22,848 bases of DNA from Anaerolineae bacterium (GCA_016927095.1 JAFGNI010000613.1:1-22848); one strand, 5' to 3'; shown: positions 1-8,238, numbered from the stretch's first letter. Numbers and translations: made by a program. Notes: generated from the letters alone by a model not told the origin.

Positions 1-1
1 C

Positions 2-445
2 TTACCTGAGCACCACCGCCGGGGGCTTCGAGATGCCGTCGCGGCAGGGGACGTGGGCGCCGTTGCGCGCCATGCCGCCGCACTGAGCGGCTGCGGCCCG
101 GGTCTGACGCCCTCCGGAGACGATTTTCTTGCGGGCTGGATGCTGGCCCTCTGGGCGACGCACCATCCCGGGCGGCAGGCTCTCTGCGAGACCATCTGCC
201 GGTCGGCACAGGGACGAACGACCCGGCTGAGCCTGGCCTTCCTGGAAGCGGCCCGTCGCGGTGAAGCCGATCAGAGATGGCACAACCTGTTGCTGGCCTT
301 GTCCGAAGGCGGTGAAGGTGACGTCGACACGATTGCAGCCGCGATGGCAGCTATCAGTTCTTTTGGCGCCACCTCTGGCGTGGATATGCTTGACGGCTTT
401 GTGGAAGGAATCAGCGTCGTCACCCAGCCTACCTGTGGACAGTAG
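2..445 (+). CDS. DUF2877 (YlbF/AllH-like) protein, C-terminal part
   Basis: The reading frame is open from base 2 and stops at TAG 443-445, so only the last 147 residues are visible; the 5' end lies outside the window. The GTG at 53 is in frame but internal, because the coding sequence continues upstream of it. The diagnostic segment is a glycine-rich GPGLTPSGDDFLAG stretch near residue 35 of the visible part, typical of DUF2877. In E. coli the family member YlbF (AllH) is one of three proteins needed for oxamate carbamoyltransferase in allantoin breakdown (established knowledge). The next gene, 15 bases downstream, is fdrA, and a DUF1116 gene follows, so all three partners are present. The order differs from E. 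coli, where ylbF follows ylbE. The substrate here is unknown. Confidence 0.85.
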   Translation, partial: LPEHHRRGLRDAVAAGDVGAVARHAAALSGCGPGLTPSGDDFLAGWMLALWATHHPGRQALCETICRSAQGRTTRLSLAFLEAARRGEADQRWHNLLLALSEGGEGDVDTIAAAMAAISSFGATSGVDMLDGFVEGISVVTQPTCGQ

Positions 446-460
446 ACGTAGGAGGTCGAC

Positions 461-2041
461 TTGATCACCCAAACGTTGGTCAAAGCAGGGCAGTACTACG
501 ATTCCGTGACGTTGCTTGAGGTTGCCCAGACCTTGCTGGATCTTGTTGGCGTGCAAGATGCTGCCGTTGTGATGGGCACGCCTGCCAATAAGGGCATTCT
601 GGAGAATGCGCAACTGCTCACCCCGGAGGCCCAAGCGGCTTCCCCCGATGACCTTGTGATCGCTGTGCGCGCCGATACCGGCGAGACAGCATCGCATGCG
701 ATCGACCGCGCACAGCAAGCCTTGACAGAGTCCCGCCAGGTGCCAGGCGGGGCCGCGGCTGCCCCGAGACCCAAGACGGTGGCGGCGGCTGCCTCGCAGC
801 TTGAGGGCGCCAACATCGCGCTCATCTCCGTAGCAGGTCGCTACGCAGCCAACGTCGCCCGCGAGGCACTCAAGTCCAATCTGCACGTTTTCTTATTCAG
901 CGACAACGTGTCGGTCGAGGACGAGGTAGCCCTCAAGCAGATGGGCCGGGAGCGGGGCCTTCTCGTGATGGGCCCGGATGCGGGTACCGCCATCATCAAC
1001 GGGCGAGCCTTGGGTTTTGCCAATGATATCCTCACGACACCACCCGCCGAGGGAGGCGTGGGGATTGTGGCCGCCAGCGGCACCGGACTGCAGGCCGTCA
1101 CGACACTCCTGGCACAGCGTGGCGTGGGGGTCACCCAGGCCATTGGCACCGGCGGGCGCGACCTTTCGGAAGACGTCGGCGGGATCATGATGGTAGAATC
1201 GGTACGCGCCCTGCAAGCAGATCCCGCCACCCAAGTATTACTCCTTGTCTCCAAACCACCTGCCCCTGCGATCGCCAAGGCGGTCCTCGCAACGCTTCAG
1301 GACAGCCAGAAGCCCGCGATTGTCTGTTTCCTCGGAGGCAAGAAACGGGCGATCCGCGAGGCGGGGGCCATCGTCGCCGCGGACCTTGAGAAAGCCGCCG
1401 TCATCGCCGCGGAGGTGGCTAGTGGCGGTGAGGCCGACGGCGCGCTCAAGGCACTCAAGCGACGGAATCGCGAGCTGAAGGCCCAGGCCAGCGAACTGAG
1501 ATCCAAGCTCTCAAATGGTCAGCGCTACTACCGCGGGCTATTCAGTGGCGGCACATTCTGCTACGAGACCCAGCTGATCTTGCAGAAGCAGTGGCCCGAG
1601 GATCGCGTGAACTCGAACGCCCCCCTACAGAAAGAGAACCAGCTGGCGAACGCGGCTGTAAGCGTTGGACACACTGCGGTGGATCTAGGCGAGGACGAGT
1701 TCACCGTCGGGCGTCTCCACCCGATGCTCGACCCGGCACTGCGGAACCGCCGTCTCGTCCATGAGGCGCGGGATCCCGAAACTGCGGTGATCTACATCGA
1801 CGTTGTCCTAGGCTATGGCGTCCATCCCAATCCCGCGGGCGCCGCTGTGGAGGCAATCCACGAAGCTCGGGACTATCTGAAGCGCGAAGACCGTGACGTC
1901 ATCTTCCTGGCGCACGTGTGCGGAACGGACACCGACCCTCAGAACGCTGCCCGGCAGAGCGAGATCCTGCAGCAGGCCGGCGTGATCGTGCTGCCGACCA
2001 ACGCAGCGGCTGCGCGCCTGGCGGCCTATATCCTTCGTTAG
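461..2041 (+). CDS. fdrA: FdrA-family protein (succinyl-CoA synthetase alpha-like; oxamate carbamoyltransferase subunit AllF-like)
   Basis: 526 residues. The start is TTG at 461, supported by AGGAGGT at 450-456. FdrA proteins resemble the CoA-ligase domain of succinyl-CoA synthetase alpha and are often annotated as acyl-CoA synthetase. In E. coli, FdrA (AllF) with YlbE and YlbF forms oxamate carbamoyltransferase. Visible motifs are VMGPDAGTAI near residue 169, a glycine-rich GIVAASGTG loop at residue 201, IGTGGRDLS at residue 228, and the C-terminal DLGEDEFTVGRLHPM at residue 408, which matches the FdrA family pattern DLGxDxxTVGRPHPM. Residues 340-375 are rich in K, R and E and probably link the two halves. 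I do not see the SucD-type phosphohistidine loop, as expected for FdrA. The flanking DUF2877 and DUF1116 genes support a three-subunit complex. Family assignment is firm; whether it transfers carbamoyl groups or makes an acyl-CoA cannot be read from the sequence. Confidence 0.9.
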   Translation: MITQTLVKAGQYYDSVTLLEVAQTLLDLVGVQDAAVVMGTPANKGILENAQLLTPEAQAASPDDLVIAVRADTGETASHAIDRAQQALTESRQVPGGAAAAPRPKTVAAAASQLEGANIALISVAGRYAANVAREALKSNLHVFLFSDNVSVEDEVALKQMGRERGLLVMGPDAGTAIINGRALGFANDILTTPPAEGGVGIVAASGTGLQAVTTLLAQRGVGVTQAIGTGGRDLSEDVGGIMMVESVRALQADPATQVLLLVSKPPAPAIAKAVLATLQDSQKPAIVCFLGGKKRAIREAGAIVAADLEKAAVIAAEVASGGEADGALKALKRRNRELKAQASELRSKLSNGQRYYRGLFSGGTFCYETQLILQKQWPEDRVNSNAPLQKENQLANAAVSVGHTAVDLGEDEFTVGRLHPMLDPALRNRRLVHEARDPETAVIYIDVVLGYGVHPNPAGAAVEAIHEARDYLKREDRDVIFLAHVCGTDTDPQNAARQSEILQQAGVIVLPTNAAAARLAAYILR

Positions 2042-2093
2042 TCGAGGCCATTTCCCTATCCGCCAAGCTGCCCAAGATAAAGGAGCACAGCAT

Positions 2094-3494
2094 ATGGCAA
2101 TTCAGGATCTGTTCGGCCAACCCTTGAAGGCAGTAAACGTTGGGCTGGCGAGCTTCGCTGAGAGCTTGGAGAACCAAGGCGCCGCCGTTATTGACGTCGA
2201 TTGGCGTCCGCCGCTGCCAGGTTACACGCATCTTGCCCGCACGAAAACCGGCATCGACATAGACGCCGCCAACGAGGAGGCTGTGGCACGCATTCGAACC
2301 GGCAGGCCCAGGCTAGTAGGCATGGGGATTGCGCGCGACGTGATCCCCGGCATGGAAGCCAAGATGATCCTTCACGCGGGTCCGCCGATTACCTGGGAGC
2401 GGATGTGTGGCCCGCAGCGAGGCGCCGTCATGGGCGCTGCCGTCTACGAGGGGTGGGCCGAGACCTACGATGACGCCGCCGACCTGGCGGCCTCCGGCCA
2501 GATCATCTTCGATCCTTGCCACCACCACCACACTGTTGGACCGATGGCGGGAATTGTCTCCCCTTCAATGCCCGTCTTCATCGTGGAGAACGAGACGTAC
2601 GGGAACGTGACCTATGGCACACAGAACGAAGGCCTCGGGCGCGTGCTGCGCTATGGCGCCTACGGGGACGACGTGCTGGCTCACCTCAAATGGATGGAGA
2701 CGGATCTCTACCCCGCCCTCAAGGCGGCGCTACGCAGGACGGGGCCGGTTGACCTGCGCAGCATCATCGCGCAAGCCCTGCATATGGGCGACGAGGTTCA
2801 CAACCGCAATCGCGCCGCAACGTCGCTCCTCATCCGTCAGATCGCGCCCGCCCTGATCGAGACCACCACGAAAAAGCGTGCACAAGAGGTGCTGAAGTTC
2901 ATCGACAGCAACGACCACTTCTTCCTGAACCTCTCTATGGCAGCGATTAAGGCGATGTTGGAACCCGCGGAGTCCGTCGAGGGGAGTTCGATCGTCACGG
3001 TGATGGCGCGCAACGGCACAGACTTCGGCATCCGCGTTGCTGCGCTCCCGGACCGCTGGTTTACCGCACCCGCGCCCATCGTGGATGGCCTGTGGCTCCC
3101 AGGCTACTCAGCCGAAGATGCCAATCCGGACATCGGCGACTCCAGCATCACAGAGACCGGCGGGCTTGGGGGATTTGCGATGGCGGCGGCGCCTGCGATC
3201 GTCCGCTTCGTAGGTGGGACATCCGATCTGGCGCTCAGCGTCACCCAGGAGATGGCCCAGATCGCGGTGGGCCACCACGAGTTCTTCACCGTCCCGGCCC
3301 TGAACTTCCAGGGAACCCCATTAGGCATCGACGTCCGCCAGGTCATGGCGAGTGGCATCCTGCCTTTCATCAACACCGGCGTCGCCCACAAAGAGCCCGG
3401 CGTGGGCATGGTTGGGGCGGGTCTGGTGCGCGCGCCGCGGGCGTGCTTCGAGCAAGCCTTCGAGGCACTAAAGGAGATGTGTGAAGGGGCCTAG
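2094..3494 (+). CDS. DUF1116 (YlbE/AllG-like) protein
   Basis: 466 residues, with ATG at 2094 preceded by AAAGGAG at 2079-2085. It is full length for DUF1116. Features I recognise are the early MGIARDVIPGM segment, a FDPCHHHHTVGPMAGI motif with four consecutive histidines at residues 143-146, a TYGTQNEGLGRVLRYGA segment, and a C-terminal FINTGVAHKEPGVGMVGAG stretch. In E. coli, YlbE (AllG) partners FdrA and YlbF in oxamate carbamoyltransferase. The histidine cluster could bind a metal or phosphate; that is inference. It lies 52 bases after fdrA and 55 before the cyclase-family gene, with no terminator between them, so co-transcription is likely. Confidence 0.88.
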   Translation: MAIQDLFGQPLKAVNVGLASFAESLENQGAAVIDVDWRPPLPGYTHLARTKTGIDIDAANEEAVARIRTGRPRLVGMGIARDVIPGMEAKMILHAGPPITWERMCGPQRGAVMGAAVYEGWAETYDDAADLAASGQIIFDPCHHHHTVGPMAGIVSPSMPVFIVENETYGNVTYGTQNEGLGRVLRYGAYGDDVLAHLKWMETDLYPALKAALRRTGPVDLRSIIAQALHMGDEVHNRNRAATSLLIRQIAPALIETTTKKRAQEVLKFIDSNDHFFLNLSMAAIKAMLEPAESVEGSSIVTVMARNGTDFGIRVAALPDRWFTAPAPIVDGLWLPGYSAEDANPDIGDSSITETGGLGGFAMAAAPAIVRFVGGTSDLALSVTQEMAQIAVGHHEFFTVPALNFQGTPLGIDVRQVMASGILPFINTGVAHKEPGVGMVGAGLVRAPRACFEQAFEALKEMCEGA

Positions 3495-3549
3495 GCCCCA
3501 TTGTCAAGTCGACTTAGCTCACTATCAGAACCAATAGGAGGCAACCACG

Positions 3550-4431
3550 ATGAAGCTTATAGACCTTACGATTCCACTGGGCATCGCCACCCCACCTTGG
3601 CCAACCTACGAGCCCCTTCAAGTCAAGTACTTCAAGCGCTTAGCCCCGAATGGCGCCAATGGGCAGGTGGTCACGCACTCGAACCACTTAGGCACGCACC
3701 TGGACGGCGAGATCCACTTCTTCACCGCAGGAAAGGACATCGCGGAACTGGACATGGACTTCCTCGTCCACGATGCTGCCATTGTCGACCTGTCAAGCGT
3801 TGTAGCCGACTACGACATCTACACCTCGGAGATGATCGAGGACCAGGTCGAAGTCCGCGAGGGTGATATCCTGATCATCCACACCGGCTTCCATCACTTC
3901 GGCTGGGACATGCCCACCGCCGATGAGATCCGCTATATGGTGCAACATCCCGGCCCAGATCGTGAATTCGCCGTATGGGCGAAGAGCAAAAAGCTGCGCT
4001 GGATCGGCGTCGACTGTGGCAGCGCGGACCATCCGATGAACACCATCATCCGCGACTGGATGCCACGCCAGGCTCGTCAGGCTGAAGCGCATTTCCAGAA
4101 GACCTTCGGTAAGGGCCTTGCCGACGTCTTCGACGACACGAAGTACCAACTGATGCACATCGAGATGTTCCCGGAGGGCATCATCCACGCCGAGTGCATC
4201 GGGGGGGACATCGACCTCCTGATCAACCGGCGTGTGCAGCTCGGGTTCTTCCCCTGGCGTTTTGTGGGCGGTGAGTCCAGCATCGGACGCTGTGTGGCTT
4301 TCGTGGATGACGACGAGTACGAAGACCTCATGGCCAAGAAGGAGGCACTGCCCAAGACCAAGTTCGGCGACGCCTATGACCCAAGCCACGTCCAGAGCTT
4401 GAACGACCAGGTCAAGGCCCGACAGAACTAG
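3550..4431 (+). CDS. Cyclase-family metal-dependent hydrolase (PF04199, kynurenine formamidase/isatin hydrolase-like)
   Basis: 293 residues, ATG at 3550, with TAGGAGG about ten bases upstream. The family includes KynB kynurenine formamidase and isatin hydrolase; these use divalent metal to hydrolyse amide bonds, including the ring lactam of isatin (established knowledge). The signature HLGTHLDGEIHF lies at residues 46-57 and supplies H46, H50, D52 and H56. The usual HxGTHxDxPxH has Glu (E54) where Pro is typical. Further family-like segments are GDILIIHTGFHH and IGVDCGSADHPMNT, the latter likely lining the active site. Its position between the FdrA/DUF1116 genes and the CoA-type genes suggests ring opening or hydrolysis of the intermediate passed to the FdrA complex. 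The specific substrate is unknown. Confidence 0.87.
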   Translation: MKLIDLTIPLGIATPPWPTYEPLQVKYFKRLAPNGANGQVVTHSNHLGTHLDGEIHFFTAGKDIAELDMDFLVHDAAIVDLSSVVADYDIYTSEMIEDQVEVREGDILIIHTGFHHFGWDMPTADEIRYMVQHPGPDREFAVWAKSKKLRWIGVDCGSADHPMNTIIRDWMPRQARQAEAHFQKTFGKGLADVFDDTKYQLMHIEMFPEGIIHAECIGGDIDLLINRRVQLGFFPWRFVGGESSIGRCVAFVDDDEYEDLMAKKEALPKTKFGDAYDPSHVQSLNDQVKARQN

Positions 4432-4475
4432 AGCACGCTGCACGAAGGCAGCGCGCGATCGTTAAGGAGACGAAG

Positions 4476-5165
4476 ATGAAAGTTGACATGGAACTTGAGG
4501 CTGTGTTGCGGCCCCCAGAGTTTCCCCAGCCGCCCTACCCCGCCAAGGTGATCACCCTGGCGAATAGCAAACGCTTGGTCGTGCGTGAGGTGACCCGCGA
4601 CGACGTCCCGACGCTCCTGAAGGCCGTCCACCCGACGCTCTTCATCGATAAGGACTACTACAACGTCGTGGGCGCTCGTCTCTATTCCGAGCTGCTCGCC
4701 TGGCAGTATCATCGCGTCCAGAACGAGTTCTGCCTGGTCGGACAGATTGAGGGCATTCTGGTCGGGATGGTGAACAGCCGCATGTACAGTCCGAAGACCG
4801 GCATGAGCTTGCACACGCTTGCCATCGATCGCGGCCTCCGCATCGGCGCACACCTCTTCGCTGCCAAGATGGAGCACCATATCGAGTACCTCGGTCAGGA
4901 CGAGGTGATGATTGTCGCGGAAAGCCCTATCGGCTTCCGCCGCTGGATGATCGAGTACGGCCTCGAACCAACGACGATCCCCCACGAGCTAGGCGGCGCG
5001 CCGTCGTACCGCCTGACGCGCGAGCTCTACTTCGCCAGCAAGCCCCGGCTTGTCGTGGGCGATCGACCGGTGCCCGCCGACCTGATGGCGGAGGCTGAAA
5101 GGGAGATCGAGGTAGCCGACGAAGCGAAGATCCGCGAGAAGATCGCCGGGTTGAAGGGGAGGTAA
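4476..5165 (+). CDS. GNAT-like acyltransferase-fold protein of unknown substrate
   Basis: 229 residues, ATG at 4476 after TAAGGAGA. I assign it to the GNAT fold with moderate confidence. The region RLVVREVTRDDVPTLLKAV (from residue 33) looks like the first strand and helix of GNAT enzymes. FCLVGQIEGILVGMVNSR (residues 85-102) looks like the central strand pair. HTLAIDRGLRIGAHLFAAK (residues 113-131) resembles the strand and helix that bind the CoA pyrophosphate, but the canonical R/QxxGxG/A is not clean. The last 45 residues are charged and probably helical. Its stop is only three bases before the thiolase-like ATG, so the two are probably translationally coupled and may work in one complex. 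It might be a non-catalytic CoA-binding subunit rather than an acetyltransferase. Confidence 0.55.
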   Translation: MKVDMELEAVLRPPEFPQPPYPAKVITLANSKRLVVREVTRDDVPTLLKAVHPTLFIDKDYYNVVGARLYSELLAWQYHRVQNEFCLVGQIEGILVGMVNSRMYSPKTGMSLHTLAIDRGLRIGAHLFAAKMEHHIEYLGQDEVMIVAESPIGFRRWMIEYGLEPTTIPHELGGAPSYRLTRELYFASKPRLVVGDRPVPADLMAEAEREIEVADEAKIREKIAGLKGR

Positions 5166-5168
5166 GCC

Positions 5169-6359
5169 ATGAGAGACGTTGCAGTGATCGGCGTGGGGAT
5201 GATCCCCTTCGGCCGTCGTGATCAGGACACATTGGTGGATATGCTGGCCTACGCCTCCACGAAGGCACTGGATGACGCGGATCTCGGCGACCGCAAGGTC
5301 GGCGCGGTCTACGTCGCCAATATGGGCGGCGGCATCTTGCAGCACCAGACCGCCATAGCCAGTGCGCTGGTAGACCGGCTGAGTCTGCTACCGGCAGCCG
5401 CAGACACGGTGGAAAACGGGCCGGCGTCAGGCGGCTCTGCGGTGAAGAACGGCGTGCTGGCGGTGGCTTCCGGCTACTATGATGTCGTGCTCGTCGCTGG
5501 GGGTGAGAAGATGCGTGAGGTCAACGGCTGGAAAGCCACCGACTTCGTGGCCACCCTGACGCATCCCCAGGTGGAATACCCTTACGGCATCACGCTGCCG
5601 GGAATGGCTGGGATGTTCACCCGGCTCTATATGGAGAAGTACGGCCTCACGCGCGAAATGCTGGTAGCCGTCGCGACCAAGAACCAGGAGATGGGCGCGC
5701 TCAACCCCTACGCGCACGTGGAGATGATCATCACGAAAGAGGGCATCCTTGACAGTCCGCACAGTGTGGTGAACAACCCCCCGATGGCGGACCCCCTCCA
5801 CCTCTATGATGCTTGTCCCGTGAGCGATGGCGCAGCAGCGGTGCTTCTCTGCCCGCTGGAGATGGCCCAGGAGCTGACCAAACATGTGCCGGTCGTCGTG
5901 GCAGGCTTCGGCCAGGCGACGGACACCCACACACTGCAGGAGAGAGACGATCCCACCGATCTCAAGGCTGTCACACTGGCGGCGCAGCAGGCGTTTGCAA
6001 TGGCAGGTGTGGGACCGGAGGCCGTGGACGTCGCCGAGCTCCACGACGCCTTCACGATCCTTGAGATAGCCGAGAGCGAGCACGTGGGCTTCTTTGCCAA
6101 AGGTGAGGGCGGGAAGGCAGTGCTGGCTGGTGAGACGCGTCTGGGCGGCAAGATACCCATCAACGTCTCGGGAGGGTTGAAGGCACGGGGCCACCCGGTC
6201 GGCGCTACGGGGGTCGCCCAAGTGGTGGACATCGTCTGGCAACTGCGGCACGAGCTGCCCGAGGAACGGCAGGTTCCGGATGCCGAGATCGGGCTGACCG
6301 TGAACTTTGGAGGCTTTGGCAATAATGTGGTCTCCCTGATCCTCAAGAGAGCGTCCTGA
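5169..6359 (+). CDS. Thiolase-fold protein (SCP2/archaeal type) lacking the catalytic cysteine
   Basis: 396 residues, ATG at 5169, with a GGGGAGG ribosome site overlapping the end of the preceding gene. The family fold is clear: VENGPASGGSAVKNG (residues 81-95), GGEKM, VSDGAAAVLL, AELHDAFTILE and the C-terminal GGLKARGHPVGATG with His342. The nucleophilic cysteine, normally in a VEAACASGG-like loop, is replaced by Pro85 (codon CCG at 5421). The C-terminal motif expected to carry a second catalytic Cys or His reads TVNFGGFG, with Val378 there by my alignment. It should therefore not act as an ordinary acetyl-CoA thiolase. The DUF35 gene that follows is the usual partner of this thiolase class. 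Steroid-pathway Ltp2 with ChsH2 is a precedent for a thiolase-fold/DUF35 pair acting as an aldolase (established knowledge). A retro-aldol, acyl-transfer or scaffold role here is inference. Confidence 0.85.
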   Translation: MRDVAVIGVGMIPFGRRDQDTLVDMLAYASTKALDDADLGDRKVGAVYVANMGGGILQHQTAIASALVDRLSLLPAAADTVENGPASGGSAVKNGVLAVASGYYDVVLVAGGEKMREVNGWKATDFVATLTHPQVEYPYGITLPGMAGMFTRLYMEKYGLTREMLVAVATKNQEMGALNPYAHVEMIITKEGILDSPHSVVNNPPMADPLHLYDACPVSDGAAAVLLCPLEMAQELTKHVPVVVAGFGQATDTHTLQERDDPTDLKAVTLAAQQAFAMAGVGPEAVDVAELHDAFTILEIAESEHVGFFAKGEGGKAVLAGETRLGGKIPINVSGGLKARGHPVGATGVAQVVDIVWQLRHELPEERQVPDAEIGLTVNFGGFGNNVVSLILKRAS

Positions 6360-6373
6360 AGCGAGGTGACATC

Positions 6374-6727
6374 GTGACCGAGATTGAGATTACTGGGTAC
6401 AAGTGCAAATCGTGCGGCCGGATCCACTACCCGAAGCATGAGCAATGCTTGGACTGCAAGCACCGGGAGTTTGAGCCGGTAGCGCCTGAAGGCAACGCAA
6501 AGTTGCTCGCCTATACGCAGATCTTCAACCTGCCGTGGGGCTTTGATGAACGTTTTCTGATCATCGGCGTTGGTGAGTTTGAGAATGGTCTCAAAGCCAT
6601 GGGACAGATCAAGGCTGACTCGCTCAAGAAGCTCAAGCCGGGCATGAAGCTCAAAGCTAGCTGGGCGCCTGTCCGGATGGAAGCTGGCGGGCCGGTCTAT
6701 GGCGTGGTCTACGAACCGCTGAGGTAA
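6374..6727 (+). CDS. DUF35 Zn-ribbon/OB-fold protein, thiolase partner
   Basis: 117 residues, starting at GTG 6374 with GAGGTGA at 6363-6369. The N-terminal rubredoxin-like zinc ribbon is complete, with C11-x2-C14-x10-C25-x2-C28. The OB-fold domain follows from about residue 38 (KLLAYTQIFNLPWGFDERF through to the end). The family forms complexes with thiolase-superfamily proteins and helps place the CoA substrate, as in the archaeal thiolase/HMG-CoA synthase complex and in ChsH2 with Ltp2 (established knowledge). It lies 14 bases after the thiolase-like gene, the usual arrangement for such pairs. Confidence 0.88.
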   Translation: MTEIEITGYKCKSCGRIHYPKHEQCLDCKHREFEPVAPEGNAKLLAYTQIFNLPWGFDERFLIIGVGEFENGLKAMGQIKADSLKKLKPGMKLKASWAPVRMEAGGPVYGVVYEPLR

Positions 6728-6832
6728 ACCGGGCGCCACGCTGCTGCATGAAGGGAGGTGATAGCGGACCGGCAATGCTGGAATCGTATGGTGACCGCTC
6801 TCTCACTCATTTAGCCAGGAGGTAAGCAGTCC

Positions 6833-8197
6833 ATGTCGGCAAAAGGGAAAACAGAGGCGAAAGTCTTCGGATATCTGCCCAATGAGGCCCCGCCCTTCGG
6901 TCAGATGGTGCTATTGGGTTTCCAGCACGTCCTGACAATGTTCCCAGCGACCGTTCTAGTTGCACTGCTCGTGGGTTTCGATGTAGGCACGGTCCTTACC
7001 GTGTCCGGCATCGCAACACTCGTGGCACTGGCCCTGTCATACGTCTGGATCGGCAAGTTCATTCCGCTTTACTATGGTTCGTCCTTCAGCTACATCGCAG
7101 CAACGTTGACCCTGACCAATGCTGAATACGGTGTCTATGCCGGTGATGCAGTCCGCTTGGCCCAAGTCGGCATTGTCGCCACAGGCATCGTCAACATCCT
7201 CGTGGGATTCCTCATCATGCGCGCCGGCAAGGACGCCCTGGACCGGGTCCTACCGCCTGTGCTCACAGGTACGGTCGCGCTGGTCATTGGCGTGACGCTG
7301 GGCGGCTCGGCTCTGGATATGGCTAGCGCCAACTGGCTTGTCGCGATCATCACCTTGATCGTGACCGTCGTCTTCTCGGTCTACCTACAAGGGAAGGGAT
7401 TCGTTGGCCTCCTGCCGATTCTACTGGGCGCCATTGTGGGCTACATCATCAGCATCCCCTTTGGGCTCGTCAATTTCCGCCCGGTGATCGATGCAAGGCT
7501 GTTCACCTTCCCGAGGATCACGCTTCCCGCGTTCGGCAACCCAAGGGCTTGGGAATCTGTGTTCGCGATCGCCATCATCGCAATCGCCACAATCCCCGAG
7601 TCAACCGCCCACCTCTACCAGATCAGTCTCTACGTAGACAAGCTGGCGGACGATCTGGGCCGCAAGCGCTATGCGCTGAGTCAGCACATCGGCAAGAACC
7701 TGGTGCTCGATGGGCTTGGTGACTTCATCAATGGTCTGTTGGGTGGCGTCGCGGGCACCAACTACGGCGAGAACAACTCGTTGATGGCAATCACCCGCAA
7801 CTACTCGGGCCCCGTGCTGCTCGCGGCCGCAGTGCTCGCGATTCTGCTCGGTTTCGTCGGCAAGCTGTCGGCCCTGGTCGGCACCGTGCCGGTGGCGGTC
7901 ACCGGTGGGCTGGCGATCTATCTCTTCGGCGTCATCGGTATGCAAGGTATCGCGCTGATCCAGTCGGAGAAGGTCAACCTCTTCGATCCGCGGCAGCTGG
8001 CGGTTGGCGCGGTCGTCACGATCGTTGCCATCGGCGGGCAGATCATGGGCGGCTATATCCCGATCCCGATCCCGGGCGTCTTCCCGGATGGCCTCCCCTG
8101 TATCGCAACGGGCGCGGTAGCTGGCATCCTGCTCAACCTCATCTTCTTGTTCGTCCCAATCGAGAAGTTCGGGGTAGTGATCCCGGACGCTGACTAG
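6833..8197 (+). CDS. NCS2-family nucleobase (uracil/xanthine-type) permease
   Basis: 454 residues, ATG at 6833, AGGAGGT at 6817-6823. It is strongly hydrophobic along its length, consistent with the 14-helix NCS2/NAT fold. Family landmarks are GFQHVLTMF with Q31-H32 in helix 1, the AIATIPESTAHL segment with substrate-site Glu256, and NYGENNSLMAITR with Glu313, which corresponds to the NAT signature [QEP]-N-x-G-x4-T-[RKG]. The signature glycine is Ser316 here. Members import uracil, xanthine, urate or related bases with protons (established knowledge). Its place between the ring-opening/CoA genes and the Mo hydroxylase suggests that it imports the substrate of this pathway. Substrate specificity is not readable from sequence alone. 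Confidence 0.92.
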   Translation: MSAKGKTEAKVFGYLPNEAPPFGQMVLLGFQHVLTMFPATVLVALLVGFDVGTVLTVSGIATLVALALSYVWIGKFIPLYYGSSFSYIAATLTLTNAEYGVYAGDAVRLAQVGIVATGIVNILVGFLIMRAGKDALDRVLPPVLTGTVALVIGVTLGGSALDMASANWLVAIITLIVTVVFSVYLQGKGFVGLLPILLGAIVGYIISIPFGLVNFRPVIDARLFTFPRITLPAFGNPRAWESVFAIAIIAIATIPESTAHLYQISLYVDKLADDLGRKRYALSQHIGKNLVLDGLGDFINGLLGGVAGTNYGENNSLMAITRNYSGPVLLAAAVLAILLGFVGKLSALVGTVPVAVTGGLAIYLFGVIGMQGIALIQSEKVNLFDPRQLAVGAVVTIVAIGGQIMGGYIPIPIPGVFPDGLPCIATGAVAGILLNLIFLFVPIEKFGVVIPDAD

Positions 8198-8204
8198 ACC
8201 CGTT

Positions 8205-8238
8205 GGCAGAGGCCAGGCTGGTTCTCCTGGCCTCTGCC
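8205..8238 (+). other. Perfect 13-bp hairpin between permease and hydroxylase genes
   Basis: The arms at 8205-8217 and 8226-8238 are exact reverse complements with an 8-base loop. The hairpin begins seven bases after the permease stop. It is followed by CCC, not a U tract, so it is not a standard intrinsic terminator. It may protect or process the mRNA, or partly attenuate transcription into the hydroxylase genes; that is inference. Confidence 0.7.

Noticed and set aside
2..886. Long reverse-strand ORF opposite DUF2877 and fdrA
   Set aside because: GC-rich shadow frame without recognisable motifs, opposite two well-supported genes.
6747..6824. 25-residue ORF between DUF35 and the permease
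   Set aside because: No ribosome site at a usable distance and no recognisable sequence; its end overlaps the permease Shine-Dalgarno.
6728..6832. Riboswitch in front of the permease
   Set aside because: Only weak, bulged stems can be drawn, and I recognise no purine, xanthine or guanidine aptamer consensus.
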